Source of the DNA: Gemmata massiliana
Lineage (GTDB): Bacteria > Planctomycetota > Planctomycetia > Gemmatales > Gemmataceae
Length of the DNA: 64,000 bases
Direction of reading: 5' to 3'
Assembly: GCA_000531095.1 (NCBI GenBank)
Contig: HG799462.1
Span: forward strand, 102,261-166,260
Each line of letters begins with the position of its first letter. Position 1 is the first letter of the stretch. Below, in pieces: positions 18,343 to 27,772 of the stretch. Made by a program: the position numbers and the translations under genes. Under the pieces are notes generated by a model, which saw only the letters and a list, made by a program, of their open reading frames with translations, ran no database searches and was not told the origin of the DNA.

Positions 18343-18823
18343 CTGAATAGTTCACACATGCAATTCGTTAGTCACCCGGCAAATCCCTTTGGCCGGGTTC
18401 GTGATTCTGTTTCGCACAATCGCAACACATCTGTGACGTGTTCAACACAGAACACCATCTCCAAGCACGAAATCTCTTGCGGTCGCCAAAGCGGGACTTT
18501 ACGTTTAATTTTGCCCTGTTGATTTTGTCGATTGAATCGTTGCATTCGGTTCGCCTCCGAACGACGCGGTCACCTGTTCAACTTCGACGCGACGCTCATT
18601 GCGATCGCGTTTAGGATTACGGGCTAAACGAGAAGTCTCGGGGAGCCGTAACTCGTTTTTAAACTGTTGGTTACGAGGATCAATGCGGGAACGCATTGGT
18701 GTAACTTGGCACTGCCTGAATGAGCGACATTTGGTACCTCCGGGCCTGGAGTGAACTCACTCAACTGACCTGAGCCGTTTCAGTCGTGCCTGGTAGGGAC
18801 CGAAGAGGAAGTCACGAAATACG
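18343..18823. other. Intergenic region, no gene recognised
   Basis: About 480 bp between the tRNA and the kinase-like gene. I see no coding frame with family resemblance and no strong hairpin. GAGGAA about 13 bases before 18824 could be the distant ribosome site of the next gene. Confidence 0.5.
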
Positions 18824-21745
18824 ATGCCATCCTGGCCCACTCAATCCGATTACAAGGACGCCCTCCAAAACCCGGACACCGCGTTCCGCGATCCGGACCT
18901 GCGTCAGAGCCGGGCGGAGCGCAGCCCGATGGGGGTTCCGCGCGCGCGGTCGGGTGCGTTTGCCAGTGTGTACAAGATGACCGGGCCGAAGGGCGTCGTG
19001 GCACTCAAACTGTTCAATTTCCCCAACGAGGACCGCGCGCGGCGCTACCAAGCTGTTTCTGACTACCTCGAACTGACGCTCGGTCCCCGGAAACCGTCGT
19101 GTGTGGTCAAGTTCCGGTACCACACGAACGGAATACGAGTCGGAAAACTCTGGTACCCCACTCTCACCATGAGCTGGGTGCGGGGCGTATCGCTCGGTGA
19201 GTGGGTGCGACAAGCGGTCGAGCGCAAAGCGGCCGGGATTGCCGACATACGCAAGATGGCCGATAGTTGGGTCGCTCTGACAGAACAGCTCCAGACCGCG
19301 AAAATCGCACACGGTGACCTCCAGCACGACAACATCATGGTGGTGGGCGACGCACCGGTGCTGGTCGATTACGACGGCATGTGCGTACCCGCACTCGATC
19401 CACTCGATCCGGCGAAAAAGCTCGAACAGCTCGAATTTGGTAAGCCCGCGTACCAGCACCCGGGTCGGGCCGTTGAGCGGCTCAACGGGAATCTCGATCA
19501 ATTCTCGGCCTGGGTCATTTTCATTGCCCTCCGCGCGATCGCGGCGGACCCGCTGTTGTACGCGAAGTACGTCCTAAAAACTGATAACGAGAACCTGCTA
19601 TTCACTCCGGCGGACATGCAAAACCCGGCCGCGTCCGAACTATGGCCGAGCCTGATCGCGTGCAAAGACCCGGAAATAAGCGGGTGGGCGCGGGTACTGC
19701 GCGAAGCGCTCGACAAGCCGTTCAGTAAGATCCCGCCGTTCGTGCTCGATCCATTCGACCGGTTGCGGAAACTCGCCGGTGCGAGCGCGCGCGATTGGGG
19801 TCAGATTGAGGCCGAAACGGAGCGACTCAAGAAAAACGGCAAGGACGTGCCCGCAGAACTGTGGGACCGCGTGAACCCGGTTGGCTCGTTGAGAGAACTG
19901 TGCGCCGCGCGAACCAAGGATTGGGCGAAGATCGCGGTCGAGGGCGAACGGCTACTCGCGACTGGGCGATTGCTGCCGTCCGACGTGAAGCCGATTTACG
20001 AGGAGGCCCGTAAGCGCGTCGCGGTGCGCAACACGGTAAAGAAGGCGCTCGACGAGCGCAACCCACGCGCTGTAGTGACGACGTACCAACCCGCCCTGAT
20101 CGATGACTGGGCCGACCCGAAGCTCATTGCGGGCGCTCGGTCCGCAACTGAACAGGTCGCTTTGCTCAACGAACTGAAAGCCGTGGTCGCCGCGCCGGGA
20201 GACGGTCGGGCGCTTGTGAAACTCTGGGACGGCCACGCCCCGAAACTGACGGCGGTTCCGGAAGCGCGTCTCTACGAGACGGCCGCGACCGGTTGGCGCG
20301 TGCGAATCACAGCGGCCGACAATTTCCTCCGCGTGCTCGCCAAATCTCCGCAAACCGAGCGCGAGGTTGCTGAAGCGTGGCAGGCGGTTCTCGCGGCCGG
20401 ACCGCTGCATCCTGTTTTGACCGAAATGCACCGCCAGCGTGGAATCGACGCGGCTCGCTGGGCACCGATTCTGGAGCGACTAAGGCGCGTCTCGAATGTT
20501 GCGTCTCACGAGAGCGATACCCAGTTGCTCGCCGCTTGGGGGAACGGGGCTGCGCTCGCCGGCTGCGCGGAAGCGCACCCATTCGCTCACCGGGTAACCG
20601 AAGCGCGAGAGCGAGTGGCGCTTGTGGAGGCACTCGCTCTCGCGATCAAACGGACTGAACAAGGTGGACCCGAGGACGCCGTTGTCGCAGCGGCGAAAAA
20701 ATTGCCCACTGGCTACTCGCACCCATACGTGCACCGCGCCGGGGAGCAAGCCGAAGGGCTGTGGCTCGCCACCGAGTTCCAGCGCGCGGTCGAGCACCCG
20801 CGCCCGTCAGACCGAGCGATCGCGGCCGCGTATGAGAAACTCAAGGAGAAGAACCCGAAGGCCGCGGAGCGCCTCAACCGCGCGAATCCGGCGCTATTTG
20901 CCGAGGGTGAGCGCGCTATTGAACGGCGCCAGTTGCTCGACCGGTTCGCACGAATCGCAGTGGACGAGCCCCGTGCAGACAAACAGGACCAAAAGTGGCT
21001 CGCGCTGTGGGCCGAGAGCGGTAAGACCCTGAGCGACCGGGCCGACCGTGAGGAACTGCGCGCTCGACTCACGCTGGCACGCGACCGACTCGAAAAGTGG
21101 AGCAAGATTGCTGAGGCACTCACCGCGCGAGACGCGGTCGCGCTTCGTAAACAGTTCACGGCCCACGGAGCGGCACTCGCCGAGTACCCGCCTCTCATGG
21201 ACCGTATGAATGAGATTCGAGGGCAACTGACGCGAGCCGAGCGGATTGCTAGCATCCGGCAAAAAATCGACACGACAGCGGCGCTCGCGCCCGAGGACTT
21301 GGCATTTCTGCGAGACAACCACAGCGAATTCGATCCCGACACCAAATCAGCCATCGAGACGCAGGTGCGCACGCGATTGGCCGGCGAAGCCCGGCTCGTG
21401 CCGGCGTTCCCGGCGTACTCAAGCTCCGGTAAGCGTGGTCTTGTGAAGGCGTGTTGGTCTTGGGGCGGGCAGGGGCTGATTTCGCACTGCATCGTCGCGG
21501 TGGACGGGCGCCGGTTCCTCGCGGACCCGTCCGAAGCGGACCCATACTCGCGCATCAATTGCTTGCCCGAGAATCACCAGCGCGAGGGCGGGGGGATCAC
21601 CCTGGTACCACCCAACGGCGCGCCCCAAGCGTATGTGACGATCTGGCCGGTCGTGGAGTTGGGGTGGAAGACGATCTACGGGGTACCGCTGACAATCGGT
21701 CCCGTGCCCGTGGGTAACGTCAGCCCGAGCCCGAGCCGCTGGTAG
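18824..21745 (+). CDS. Large protein with N-terminal protein-kinase-like domain
   Basis: Residues 1 to about 310 form a protein kinase fold. It has a glycine-loop-like SGAFASVYKM, VALKLFNF with the ATP-binding lysine, the catalytic loop HGDLQHDNIM near residue 163, and VDYDGM replacing the usual DFG. The HGD and DYDG variants are shared with the kinase component often found beside vWA and PP2C proteins in bacteria. A long helical region rich in Arg, Glu and Ala follows to about residue 840. The protein ends in a beta-rich domain (VKACWSWGGQGLISHCIVAV). No vWA or phosphatase gene is adjacent. Probably cytoplasmic; activity and targets unknown. Confidence 0.75.
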   Translation: MPSWPTQSDYKDALQNPDTAFRDPDLRQSRAERSPMGVPRARSGAFASVYKMTGPKGVVALKLFNFPNEDRARRYQAVSDYLELTLGPRKPSCVVKFRYHTNGIRVGKLWYPTLTMSWVRGVSLGEWVRQAVERKAAGIADIRKMADSWVALTEQLQTAKIAHGDLQHDNIMVVGDAPVLVDYDGMCVPALDPLDPAKKLEQLEFGKPAYQHPGRAVERLNGNLDQFSAWVIFIALRAIAADPLLYAKYVLKTDNENLLFTPADMQNPAASELWPSLIACKDPEISGWARVLREALDKPFSKIPPFVLDPFDRLRKLAGASARDWGQIEAETERLKKNGKDVPAELWDRVNPVGSLRELCAARTKDWAKIAVEGERLLATGRLLPSDVKPIYEEARKRVAVRNTVKKALDERNPRAVVTTYQPALIDDWADPKLIAGARSATEQVALLNELKAVVAAPGDGRALVKLWDGHAPKLTAVPEARLYETAATGWRVRITAADNFLRVLAKSPQTEREVAEAWQAVLAAGPLHPVLTEMHRQRGIDAARWAPILERLRRVSNVASHESDTQLLAAWGNGAALAGCAEAHPFAHRVTEARERVALVEALALAIKRTEQGGPEDAVVAAAKKLPTGYSHPYVHRAGEQAEGLWLATEFQRAVEHPRPSDRAIAAAYEKLKEKNPKAAERLNRANPALFAEGERAIERRQLLDRFARIAVDEPRADKQDQKWLALWAESGKTLSDRADREELRARLTLARDRLEKWSKIAEALTARDAVALRKQFTAHGAALAEYPPLMDRMNEIRGQLTRAERIASIRQKIDTTAALAPEDLAFLRDNHSEFDPDTKSAIETQVRTRLAGEARLVPAFPAYSSSGKRGLVKACWSWGGQGLISHCIVAVDGRRFLADPSEADPYSRINCLPENHQREGGGITLVPPNGAPQAYVTIWPVVELGWKTIYGVPLTIGPVPVGNVSPSPSRW

Positions 21746-21784
21746 CAACCAACGGACGCGGACTCGCTCATAAGGCCGCACATT

Positions 21785-23440
21785 TCACCCCGCGACCGTT
21801 TCCGGGCGCGGAGCAGCAACGGGCGGTTCTTCGGTTAACTCGAAGCCCAGGAGCGGTTCGTCCGTGAGGCGCGCTGCGATGCGCACCGTGAACGTGCTGC
21901 CGCGGCCGAGTTCGCTGTGAACGGTGACGTCGCCGCCGAGCAGCTTGGCTAGTTCTCGCACGATCGAAAGTCCCAACCCGGTACCGCCCTGTTCGCGCGT
22001 CATCGGGTTCGCGGCCTGTCGAAACTTCTCGAAGATTAAATCCTGTTCTTCCGGTGCGATCCCGACCCCGGTGTCCGATACGGTGAACACGAGGTCGGTC
22101 CCGTCGGTCGCGGCTTTGAGCGTGACGCGCCCGCCTTCCGGCGTAAACTTGACCGCGTTCGAGAGCAGGTTCGTGACGATCTGATGCACCTTGCCCGCGT
22201 CCTGGCGCGTGGCCGGGGCGTTCGGGTCCGCGACCACCTTCACATCGATGTTCTTCTTCTCGGCCTGCGGGCGGATGAGAGACGCCGCGTGTTCGCACGC
22301 TTGGGCCGCGTTGAAGGGTTCGGGGTGGAGTCGCATCTTGCCGGCTTCGAGTTTCGCGAGTTCCAGGATGTCGTTGATGAGGGCCATAAGGCGCTGGCCG
22401 CTCGTCATGATGTTCCCGGCGTAGCGGTGCTGTTTCTCGGTCAGGTTCTCGGCCGCCAGAAGCACTTCGCTGAACCCGATGATGCTGGTGAGCGGGTCGC
22501 GCAGCTCGTGGCTCATGGTGGACAGGAACTCGCTCTTGAGCCGGTTCCCCTCGAACAGAGCCATGTTCACGCGCGCGAGTTCGTCTACCTTCCGGTCGAG
22601 GTCCGCAATCAGCTTCCTGTTCCGCTCCTGGATGTTCGTGAGATTGCGGAGCATGCGGTTGAAGGCGTGCGACAGATCCTCGAACTCATCACCCGTTTGG
22701 ATCTCGCTGCGGATGTTCAGTTCGCCAGACGCGATCGCTTCGGACACTTCTTTCAGGTGCTTCACCGGTTTCACGATGACGTACCGGATGATGAGGTAGC
22801 ACCCCGCGATGATGAGCAGTGATGCGCCAATGGCGAACGAGAAGAGCACCGCGCGGTTGGTGTGGAACCCTTCCTCAATGGACTGTGTGGAGAGCCGAAT
22901 GCGAACCACCGCCATTACTTCGCCCTGCTGTAAGTCGGGGCGCGCGAGCCGCTCGCCGACTTTCGCGGAGTCTTTATGGCAGTTCACGCACGTGCTCCCG
23001 GCCCGAATCGCTCCGTAGTAGTAGAACGCATTTTCTTTCGGAGCTAAGCGCGTTTCTTCGTTCCGGGTGGGGTCGTTTTGGATGCGGTGAACGGCGGTGA
23101 GGTCGTCGCTGATGGATTTGTTGTCGTCATCTTTTGCGTCGGGTTTGATGAGCTTGTAGTTGTAGCCCCTGAGTGTGTCCGGCCAATTCTTCTCGGCCAG
23201 TTTCTGGAACTCGTCCACGGCCTCGAACTGCTCACCCTTCACGTGCAACCGGGCGACGGTCGGCGACAGCAGTGCCCGGCCGGTCGTTTCGAGCTGCTCG
23301 AAAGCGAGACCTTCCGTTTGCTTCGCGTACACGAGGAAGCTGCCGGTCATCAGGATGAGTACGCCGGCTCCGAGCAGCCAGCGGCATTTCCGCTCCAGGC
23401 TGGTTTCGCCGATCAGCCGCTTGAACGCCTTATATGACAT
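21785..23440 (-). CDS. Sensor histidine kinase with periplasmic haem-c motif
   Basis: The 551-residue protein has a transmembrane helix near residues 21-40 and a periplasmic Tll0287/DUF3365-like domain carrying CVNCH at 151-155. A second helix follows at about 197-221, then HAMP (to about 270), a HisKA domain with the phospho-acceptor in SHELRDPL (His311), and an HATPase domain (NLLSNAVKF, DTGVGI, GTGLGLS). A covalent haem in the sensor part would make it a redox, NO or oxygen sensor. No response regulator gene is adjacent, so it is an orphan kinase. Note Asp instead of Thr in the usual HELRTPL. Confidence 0.85.
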   Translation of the reverse strand: MSYKAFKRLIGETSLERKCRWLLGAGVLILMTGSFLVYAKQTEGLAFEQLETTGRALLSPTVARLHVKGEQFEAVDEFQKLAEKNWPDTLRGYNYKLIKPDAKDDDNKSISDDLTAVHRIQNDPTRNEETRLAPKENAFYYYGAIRAGSTCVNCHKDSAKVGERLARPDLQQGEVMAVVRIRLSTQSIEEGFHTNRAVLFSFAIGASLLIIAGCYLIIRYVIVKPVKHLKEVSEAIASGELNIRSEIQTGDEFEDLSHAFNRMLRNLTNIQERNRKLIADLDRKVDELARVNMALFEGNRLKSEFLSTMSHELRDPLTSIIGFSEVLLAAENLTEKQHRYAGNIMTSGQRLMALINDILELAKLEAGKMRLHPEPFNAAQACEHAASLIRPQAEKKNIDVKVVADPNAPATRQDAGKVHQIVTNLLSNAVKFTPEGGRVTLKAATDGTDLVFTVSDTGVGIAPEEQDLIFEKFRQAANPMTREQGGTGLGLSIVRELAKLLGGDVTVHSELGRGSTFTVRIAARLTDEPLLGFELTEEPPVAAPRPETVAG

Positions 23441-23493
23441 GGCAGAAAATCGGGTTCAGGATTCGAGATTCGGGAACACAGTTCAGAATCGGC

Positions 23494-24378
23494 TCAGGAC
23501 CGGGAAGTTGGCGCACGCGGAGCCTTTTTGCTTTTCGCCTTCTTCCCACTTCCTTGGCTTTGGCACTGCGGACAGTAATGCGACGCGCGTCCGGCGAAGC
23601 GGGCGCACACGATCGCGGTTTCGCACGTCGAGCATTGTTCGTCCGTGCGACCGTACACCGCGAACTCGTTCTGAAACCCGCCGCGTAGACCGGACCCACC
23701 CACGTAGTCACGAATGGTCGAGCCGCGCGATTCGATGGCCCGCAGAAGAACCGCTTCGATGGCTTCGCGGAGGTGGTCGCATTCCGCGTTGGTCACACTC
23801 TTACCCGTTCGCCCCGGGTGCAGTTTCGCACGGAACAGAGCCTCGTCCGCGTAGATGTTTCCCACGCCAGCGACGATTTTCTGATCGAGCAGAATGGCCT
23901 TTAGATTGCGGGCGGTTCCGCGAACGGCGCTACGAAAGTAATCCGCGTCCAGTCTAAACGGTTCGGGACCGAGGTCCGCGTTCATCTCGGCTTCGAGTGC
24001 CGCACGATCGGGAAAATACTCCGCGGCCCCGAACCGACGTGGGTCACGGAGCCGGAGTTCGTTCCCGCCGTCGAGTGCGAACACGACGTGTACGTGATCC
24101 GGTTCCGCTAGTGCCGCGGGCACGACCGTAAATTGTCCCGACATTCCGAGGTGAACTCGGAGTAGTGGGGAAGACGGTTGGGAGGCCAGATCTATTAGAA
24201 TCCATTTCCCGCGGCGCCGAACACTTTCGACACCCGAGTCGATGGCGTTCGCGTTCCACGCAGGTTTCCACGGGCGCCGGAGTTTGTGCCGACTTTGCCG
24301 GACATCAGTGATCGTGCGCCCGACGAGTAACGGGCGCAGATCTCGAACAACCGTTTCCACTTCCGGCAATTCGGGCAT
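23494..24378 (-). CDS. mutM: Formamidopyrimidine-DNA glycosylase
   Basis: The 294-residue protein begins [16 protein letters not shown], which supplies the catalytic Pro2 and Glu3 of Fpg. Lysine in GKWILIDL corresponds to the DNA-contacting lysine near residue 57. The C-terminus has the zinc finger CSTCETAI and HYCPQCQSQ with four cysteines, followed by a short basic tail. Fpg excises 8-oxoguanine and formamidopyrimidines and nicks the abasic site. Translation must start at the ATG 24376-24378 because Pro2 must be the N-terminus after Met removal; the open frame upstream is coincidental. It is divergent from trpB. Confidence 0.93.
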   Translation of the reverse strand: MPELPEVETVVRDLRPLLVGRTITDVRQSRHKLRRPWKPAWNANAIDSGVESVRRRGKWILIDLASQPSSPLLRVHLGMSGQFTVVPAALAEPDHVHVVFALDGGNELRLRDPRRFGAAEYFPDRAALEAEMNADLGPEPFRLDADYFRSAVRGTARNLKAILLDQKIVAGVGNIYADEALFRAKLHPGRTGKSVTNAECDHLREAIEAVLLRAIESRGSTIRDYVGGSGLRGGFQNEFAVYGRTDEQCSTCETAIVCARFAGRASHYCPQCQSQGSGKKAKSKKAPRAPTSRS

Positions 24379-24522
24379 TGGGAGCAATCGACCACGGGGT
24401 GCGGGGGCGGACACCGAGATTATGACGCATTCGCCCCGCGGCGCGAACCCCGTTCGGGCTGCTACAATCAATCTCGTCGTAATCTCTCCGTGCCCTCCAG
24501 CGTTCTCTGCGGTGAACTCTTC

Positions 24523-25734
24523 ATGCCGACTGCAACAGCTCCTGCAATATCTGCCGTTCCCGACGCGCGCGGGCGGTTCGGTCCCTACGGGGGCCGGTTC
24601 GTGCCCGAAACACTCATGTTCGCGCTCGAACAACTCGACGCGGCGTACCGCGATGCGAAAAACGATCCGGCGTTCGACGCCGAGTTCCACCGTTTGCTGA
24701 ACGACTACGTCGGGCGCCCGAGCCGACTGTACTTCGCCGAGCGCCTCACGAAAGAGGCCGGCGGCGCGCGCATCTACCTCAAGCGCGAGGACTTAAACCA
24801 CACCGGCGCCCACAAGATCAACAACGCGCTCGGTCAGGCGCTCATCACGAAGCGCATGGGCAAGACCCGCGTGATCGCGGAGACGGGCGCCGGGATGCAC
24901 GGGGTCGCCACCGCGACCGCTGCAGCACTCTTCGGCATGACGTGCCGTGTGTACATGGGATCGGAAGACATTCGGCGGCAGGAATTGAACGTGTTCCGGA
25001 TGCGCGCGATGGGCGCGGAAGTGTTCCCCGTCGAGAGCGGCAGCAAGACGCTGAAGGACGCGACGAACGAAGCGATGCGCGAGTGGATGAGCAGCGTGGA
25101 ACGCACGCACTACATCATCGGGAGCGTGGTCGGCCCGCACCCGTTCCCGCGCATGGTGCGCGACTTCCAGTCGGCGATCGGTATTGAAACGAAGTCGCAG
25201 TGCCTCACGCAGGTGGGCAAGCTGCCGGATGTCGTCGTTGCGTGCGTGGGCGGTGGGTCGAACGCGGCCGGGATGTTCTACCCGTTCGTGGACGATACGA
25301 TCGTGGAACTGGTGGGTGTCGAAGCCGGTGGGCGAAGCACCAAGGCGGGCGACCACGCGGCCACGCTGAGTAACGGCAAACCGGGTGTGTTGCACGGGAG
25401 CTTCAGCTACGTGCTTCAGGACGACGACGGCCAGACCGCGGACGTTCACAGTGTGAGTGCGGGGCTCGACTACCCCGGCGTCGGGCCGGAACACAGCTAC
25501 TGGCACGACGCGCACCGCGTGCGATACTGTAGTGTCACCGACAAAGAAGCTCTCGATGCTTTCCACCTGTGCGGGCGGTCGGAAGGTATCCTCCCAGCGC
25601 TGGAAACATCGCACGCGGTGGTGGAAGCAATGAAGATCGCCGCGAAACGGTCGAAGGACGATGTCGTGGTGGTGTGCTTCTCCGGTCGCGGCGACAAAGA
25701 CTGCGCGGAAGTGGCTCGGTTGACCGCACGTTGA
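24523..25734 (+). CDS. trpB: Tryptophan synthase beta chain
   Basis: The 403-residue protein has all TrpB landmarks: [13 protein letters not shown], the PLP-binding lysine in [10 protein letters not shown], the phosphate-binding loop GGGSNA, and the indole-site region [10 protein letters not shown]. It converts indole and serine to tryptophan. The trpA partner is not next to it, so the operon is split. I chose the ATG at 24523, preceded by ggtgaac; an upstream start at 24490 would add eleven unmatched residues. Confidence 0.95.
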   Translation: MPTATAPAISAVPDARGRFGPYGGRFVPETLMFALEQLDAAYRDAKNDPAFDAEFHRLLNDYVGRPSRLYFAERLTKEAGGARIYLKREDLNHTGAHKINNALGQALITKRMGKTRVIAETGAGMHGVATATAAALFGMTCRVYMGSEDIRRQELNVFRMRAMGAEVFPVESGSKTLKDATNEAMREWMSSVERTHYIIGSVVGPHPFPRMVRDFQSAIGIETKSQCLTQVGKLPDVVVACVGGGSNAAGMFYPFVDDTIVELVGVEAGGRSTKAGDHAATLSNGKPGVLHGSFSYVLQDDDGQTADVHSVSAGLDYPGVGPEHSYWHDAHRVRYCSVTDKEALDAFHLCGRSEGILPALETSHAVVEAMKIAAKRSKDDVVVVCFSGRGDKDCAEVARLTAR

Positions 25735-25746
25735 GGTGAATCCCGA

Positions 25747-25788
25747 CCGCAGGTGCCAGTTCGTTGTTCTTACGATTGGTACCTGCGG
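25747..25788 (+). terminator. Hairpin downstream of trpB
   Basis: Arms ccgcaggtgcca (25747-25758) and tggtacctgcgg (25777-25788) pair with one mismatch, 12 bp after the trpB stop. There is no T run, so termination is only likely. Confidence 0.5.
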
Positions 25789-25849
25789 AATTGTTGGTGT
25801 GTCATGTCTGAAGTGACAATGCTTCCAGCGCGAGGCGCTGAGGGCTTCC

Positions 25850-27709
25850 ATGATCCCCAAACTCATTCAGCGGCGAGGCGCGCAGCACCTCGCGGAAGAA
25901 GAGGCCGCGCAAACGCTATCCGCAGGCGATGTACCCGCGTTGAACCCGCCGCGTGCGGTGGTAGAGCTGATCCCCGAATCGGTGGCCCGCGAGAATTTCG
26001 TCTTCCCGGTTGCTCTCGACGGGCGCACGTTACACGTCGCCACCACCGACCCGTCCGACATTCTGTTACGCGACAAGCTTTCGTTCATCTTCAACAAAGA
26101 CATCAGATTCATCGAGTACCCGCACGAAGATATCCTCCGCGCCATCAACGAGCACTACGGCCAGTCAGAAACTCAGTCCGTTGATTCGATGCTCGTCGAA
26201 TTCACCGATACGGCGATCGATTTCACGCGAACAGAAGACAGAAGCTCCGGCGCCGCGCCGCACACCAGCGCGCCAACGCCGCGCGATTGGCGCGCCGTGC
26301 GCTTACCTCATTCCGCCTCCGCTTCCGTGGGGAAGCCGCGGAAACCAACACAGATTATCAGTGCGCACAAGCTCGAAGGTGTTGTGAACGACGACATTGA
26401 ACTAGATGAGATGTCAGAGGGGCTGGGCGAATACGGTTTGAACAATTCCGGCGAAGAACGTTCCCCCAATTTCGGGAGAAACGGCGTGTGGTACTACACG
26501 GTCGAAGAGGGGCAGCGCGCCTTGATGATCCGCAAGGACGGTCGCATGGAGGTGATTGTCGGTCCGTGGCGCGTGTGGATCGGCTCCAACCGTTTCGAGC
26601 GGATGCGGCACTTCGTCGCGCATCCCGGCGACTTCCTCATCGTCCGGTTCCGCGACGGTCGCCAGGAGCACATTGCAGGGCCTGCGGACGTGTGGTTCGA
26701 CCCACGCATTCACGAACAGATTACCAAGCAAGAAGCCCTACAACTCGCGGCGAAAGAAGCGGTTGTCGTGTACTCGAGGGCCGCGGAGAACCAGCCGATT
26801 ACCCGGCGCCTCGTCTACGGCCCTACGCTCTTCGTTCCCACGCCGGGCGAGTGGCTGCACACGTTCTCTTGGCACGGCTCCGACGGCGGTTCACAGGGCG
26901 TTCGGAAGGTCGCGAAAGGGCTCGTGTTCCAGAAGCTCTGGCTGATGCCGGATCAGATGTATCACGACGTGACCGACGTCCGCACAGCCGACGACGCGGT
27001 GCTCACCATCAAGCTGATGATGTTTTTCGAGCTACTCGACATCGACCGGATGCTGGACGCAACGCATGATCCGATCGGCGATTTCGTGAACGCGGCCACG
27101 TCGGACGTGGTGGACTTCCTCGGTCACCGCACGTTCGAGGGGTTCAAGAAGGAAACTGGCCTGCTCAACGAACTGGAAACGTACCGGCAGCTCACCGCCC
27201 GGGCGACACAGAACGGGTACCGCATCAACAAAGTGGTCTACCGCGGTTACGGTGCGCCGGACCGATTGCAAGCAATGCACGATCAAGCGATCGAAGCCCG
27301 TACCAAGCTCCAACTCGAACGCGCGACCGAGGAGCAAGCGCAAACACTGGAAGACTTCAAACTGACTGCTCAAATGAACCGCGCGGCCCGTCGGCGCACC
27401 GAACAAGCGATCGAAGTGGACACCGAAATCGACCTGACTCGCAAACGCCAGGAAGCGGAACGGCAACAGAAGGAAGCCGAACGTTCCGCGACCCGCGAAC
27501 AGCGCCGGCGCGACGCCGAAACCGAGCAGGAGATCCGGCGCCAGGGCGACGAGCGCCAGCGCGCGCACCTCGCCGCGCTCCGGGAAATGGGCGTCGATCT
27601 CACTGCGCTACTGACGCAGGGACGCGCGGACCGTGTGATCGAACTTCGCGGCGGTAAGGGCGTGAGTCCGCATTTGCACCTCGATAACGCAGACGGTGAA
27701 GCCTCGTGA
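25850..27709 (+). CDS. MshEN-like N-domain fused to a Major-Vault-Protein-shoulder/SPFH-like region and coiled coil
   Basis: The 619-residue protein has three parts. Residues 30-104 (VVELIPESVARENFVFPVAL, DKLSFIFNKDIRFIEYP) match the N-terminal domain of type II secretion/pilus ATPases (GspE_N/MshEN). After a linker, residues 212-300 look like vault-type repeats (GRMEVIVGPWRVWIG, HIAGPADVWFD). Residues 300-475 match, block by block, the shoulder of Major Vault Protein as I remember it: AVVVYSR, VYGPTLFVPTPGEW, LWLMPDQMYHDV, VRTADDAVLTIKL, FEGFKKET, RINKVVYRGYGAPD. Residues 475-590 are a Glu/Arg/Gln-rich coiled coil, as in the vault cap helix. The shoulder fold is SPFH-like, so a divergent stomatin is the alternative. 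No transmembrane helix is visible. Function unknown; assembly into a ring or cage is a hypothesis. Confidence 0.65.
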   Translation: MIPKLIQRRGAQHLAEEEAAQTLSAGDVPALNPPRAVVELIPESVARENFVFPVALDGRTLHVATTDPSDILLRDKLSFIFNKDIRFIEYPHEDILRAINEHYGQSETQSVDSMLVEFTDTAIDFTRTEDRSSGAAPHTSAPTPRDWRAVRLPHSASASVGKPRKPTQIISAHKLEGVVNDDIELDEMSEGLGEYGLNNSGEERSPNFGRNGVWYYTVEEGQRALMIRKDGRMEVIVGPWRVWIGSNRFERMRHFVAHPGDFLIVRFRDGRQEHIAGPADVWFDPRIHEQITKQEALQLAAKEAVVVYSRAAENQPITRRLVYGPTLFVPTPGEWLHTFSWHGSDGGSQGVRKVAKGLVFQKLWLMPDQMYHDVTDVRTADDAVLTIKLMMFFELLDIDRMLDATHDPIGDFVNAATSDVVDFLGHRTFEGFKKETGLLNELETYRQLTARATQNGYRINKVVYRGYGAPDRLQAMHDQAIEARTKLQLERATEEQAQTLEDFKLTAQMNRAARRRTEQAIEVDTEIDLTRKRQEAERQQKEAERSATREQRRRDAETEQEIRRQGDERQRAHLAALREMGVDLTALLTQGRADRVIELRGGKGVSPHLHLDNADGEAS

Positions 27710-27772
27710 CAGCGGCGTTACGTGCGAGATGCGATGCTGAACTTCTGCCCGTGGCCCGCTGGAGGCTCCGCC

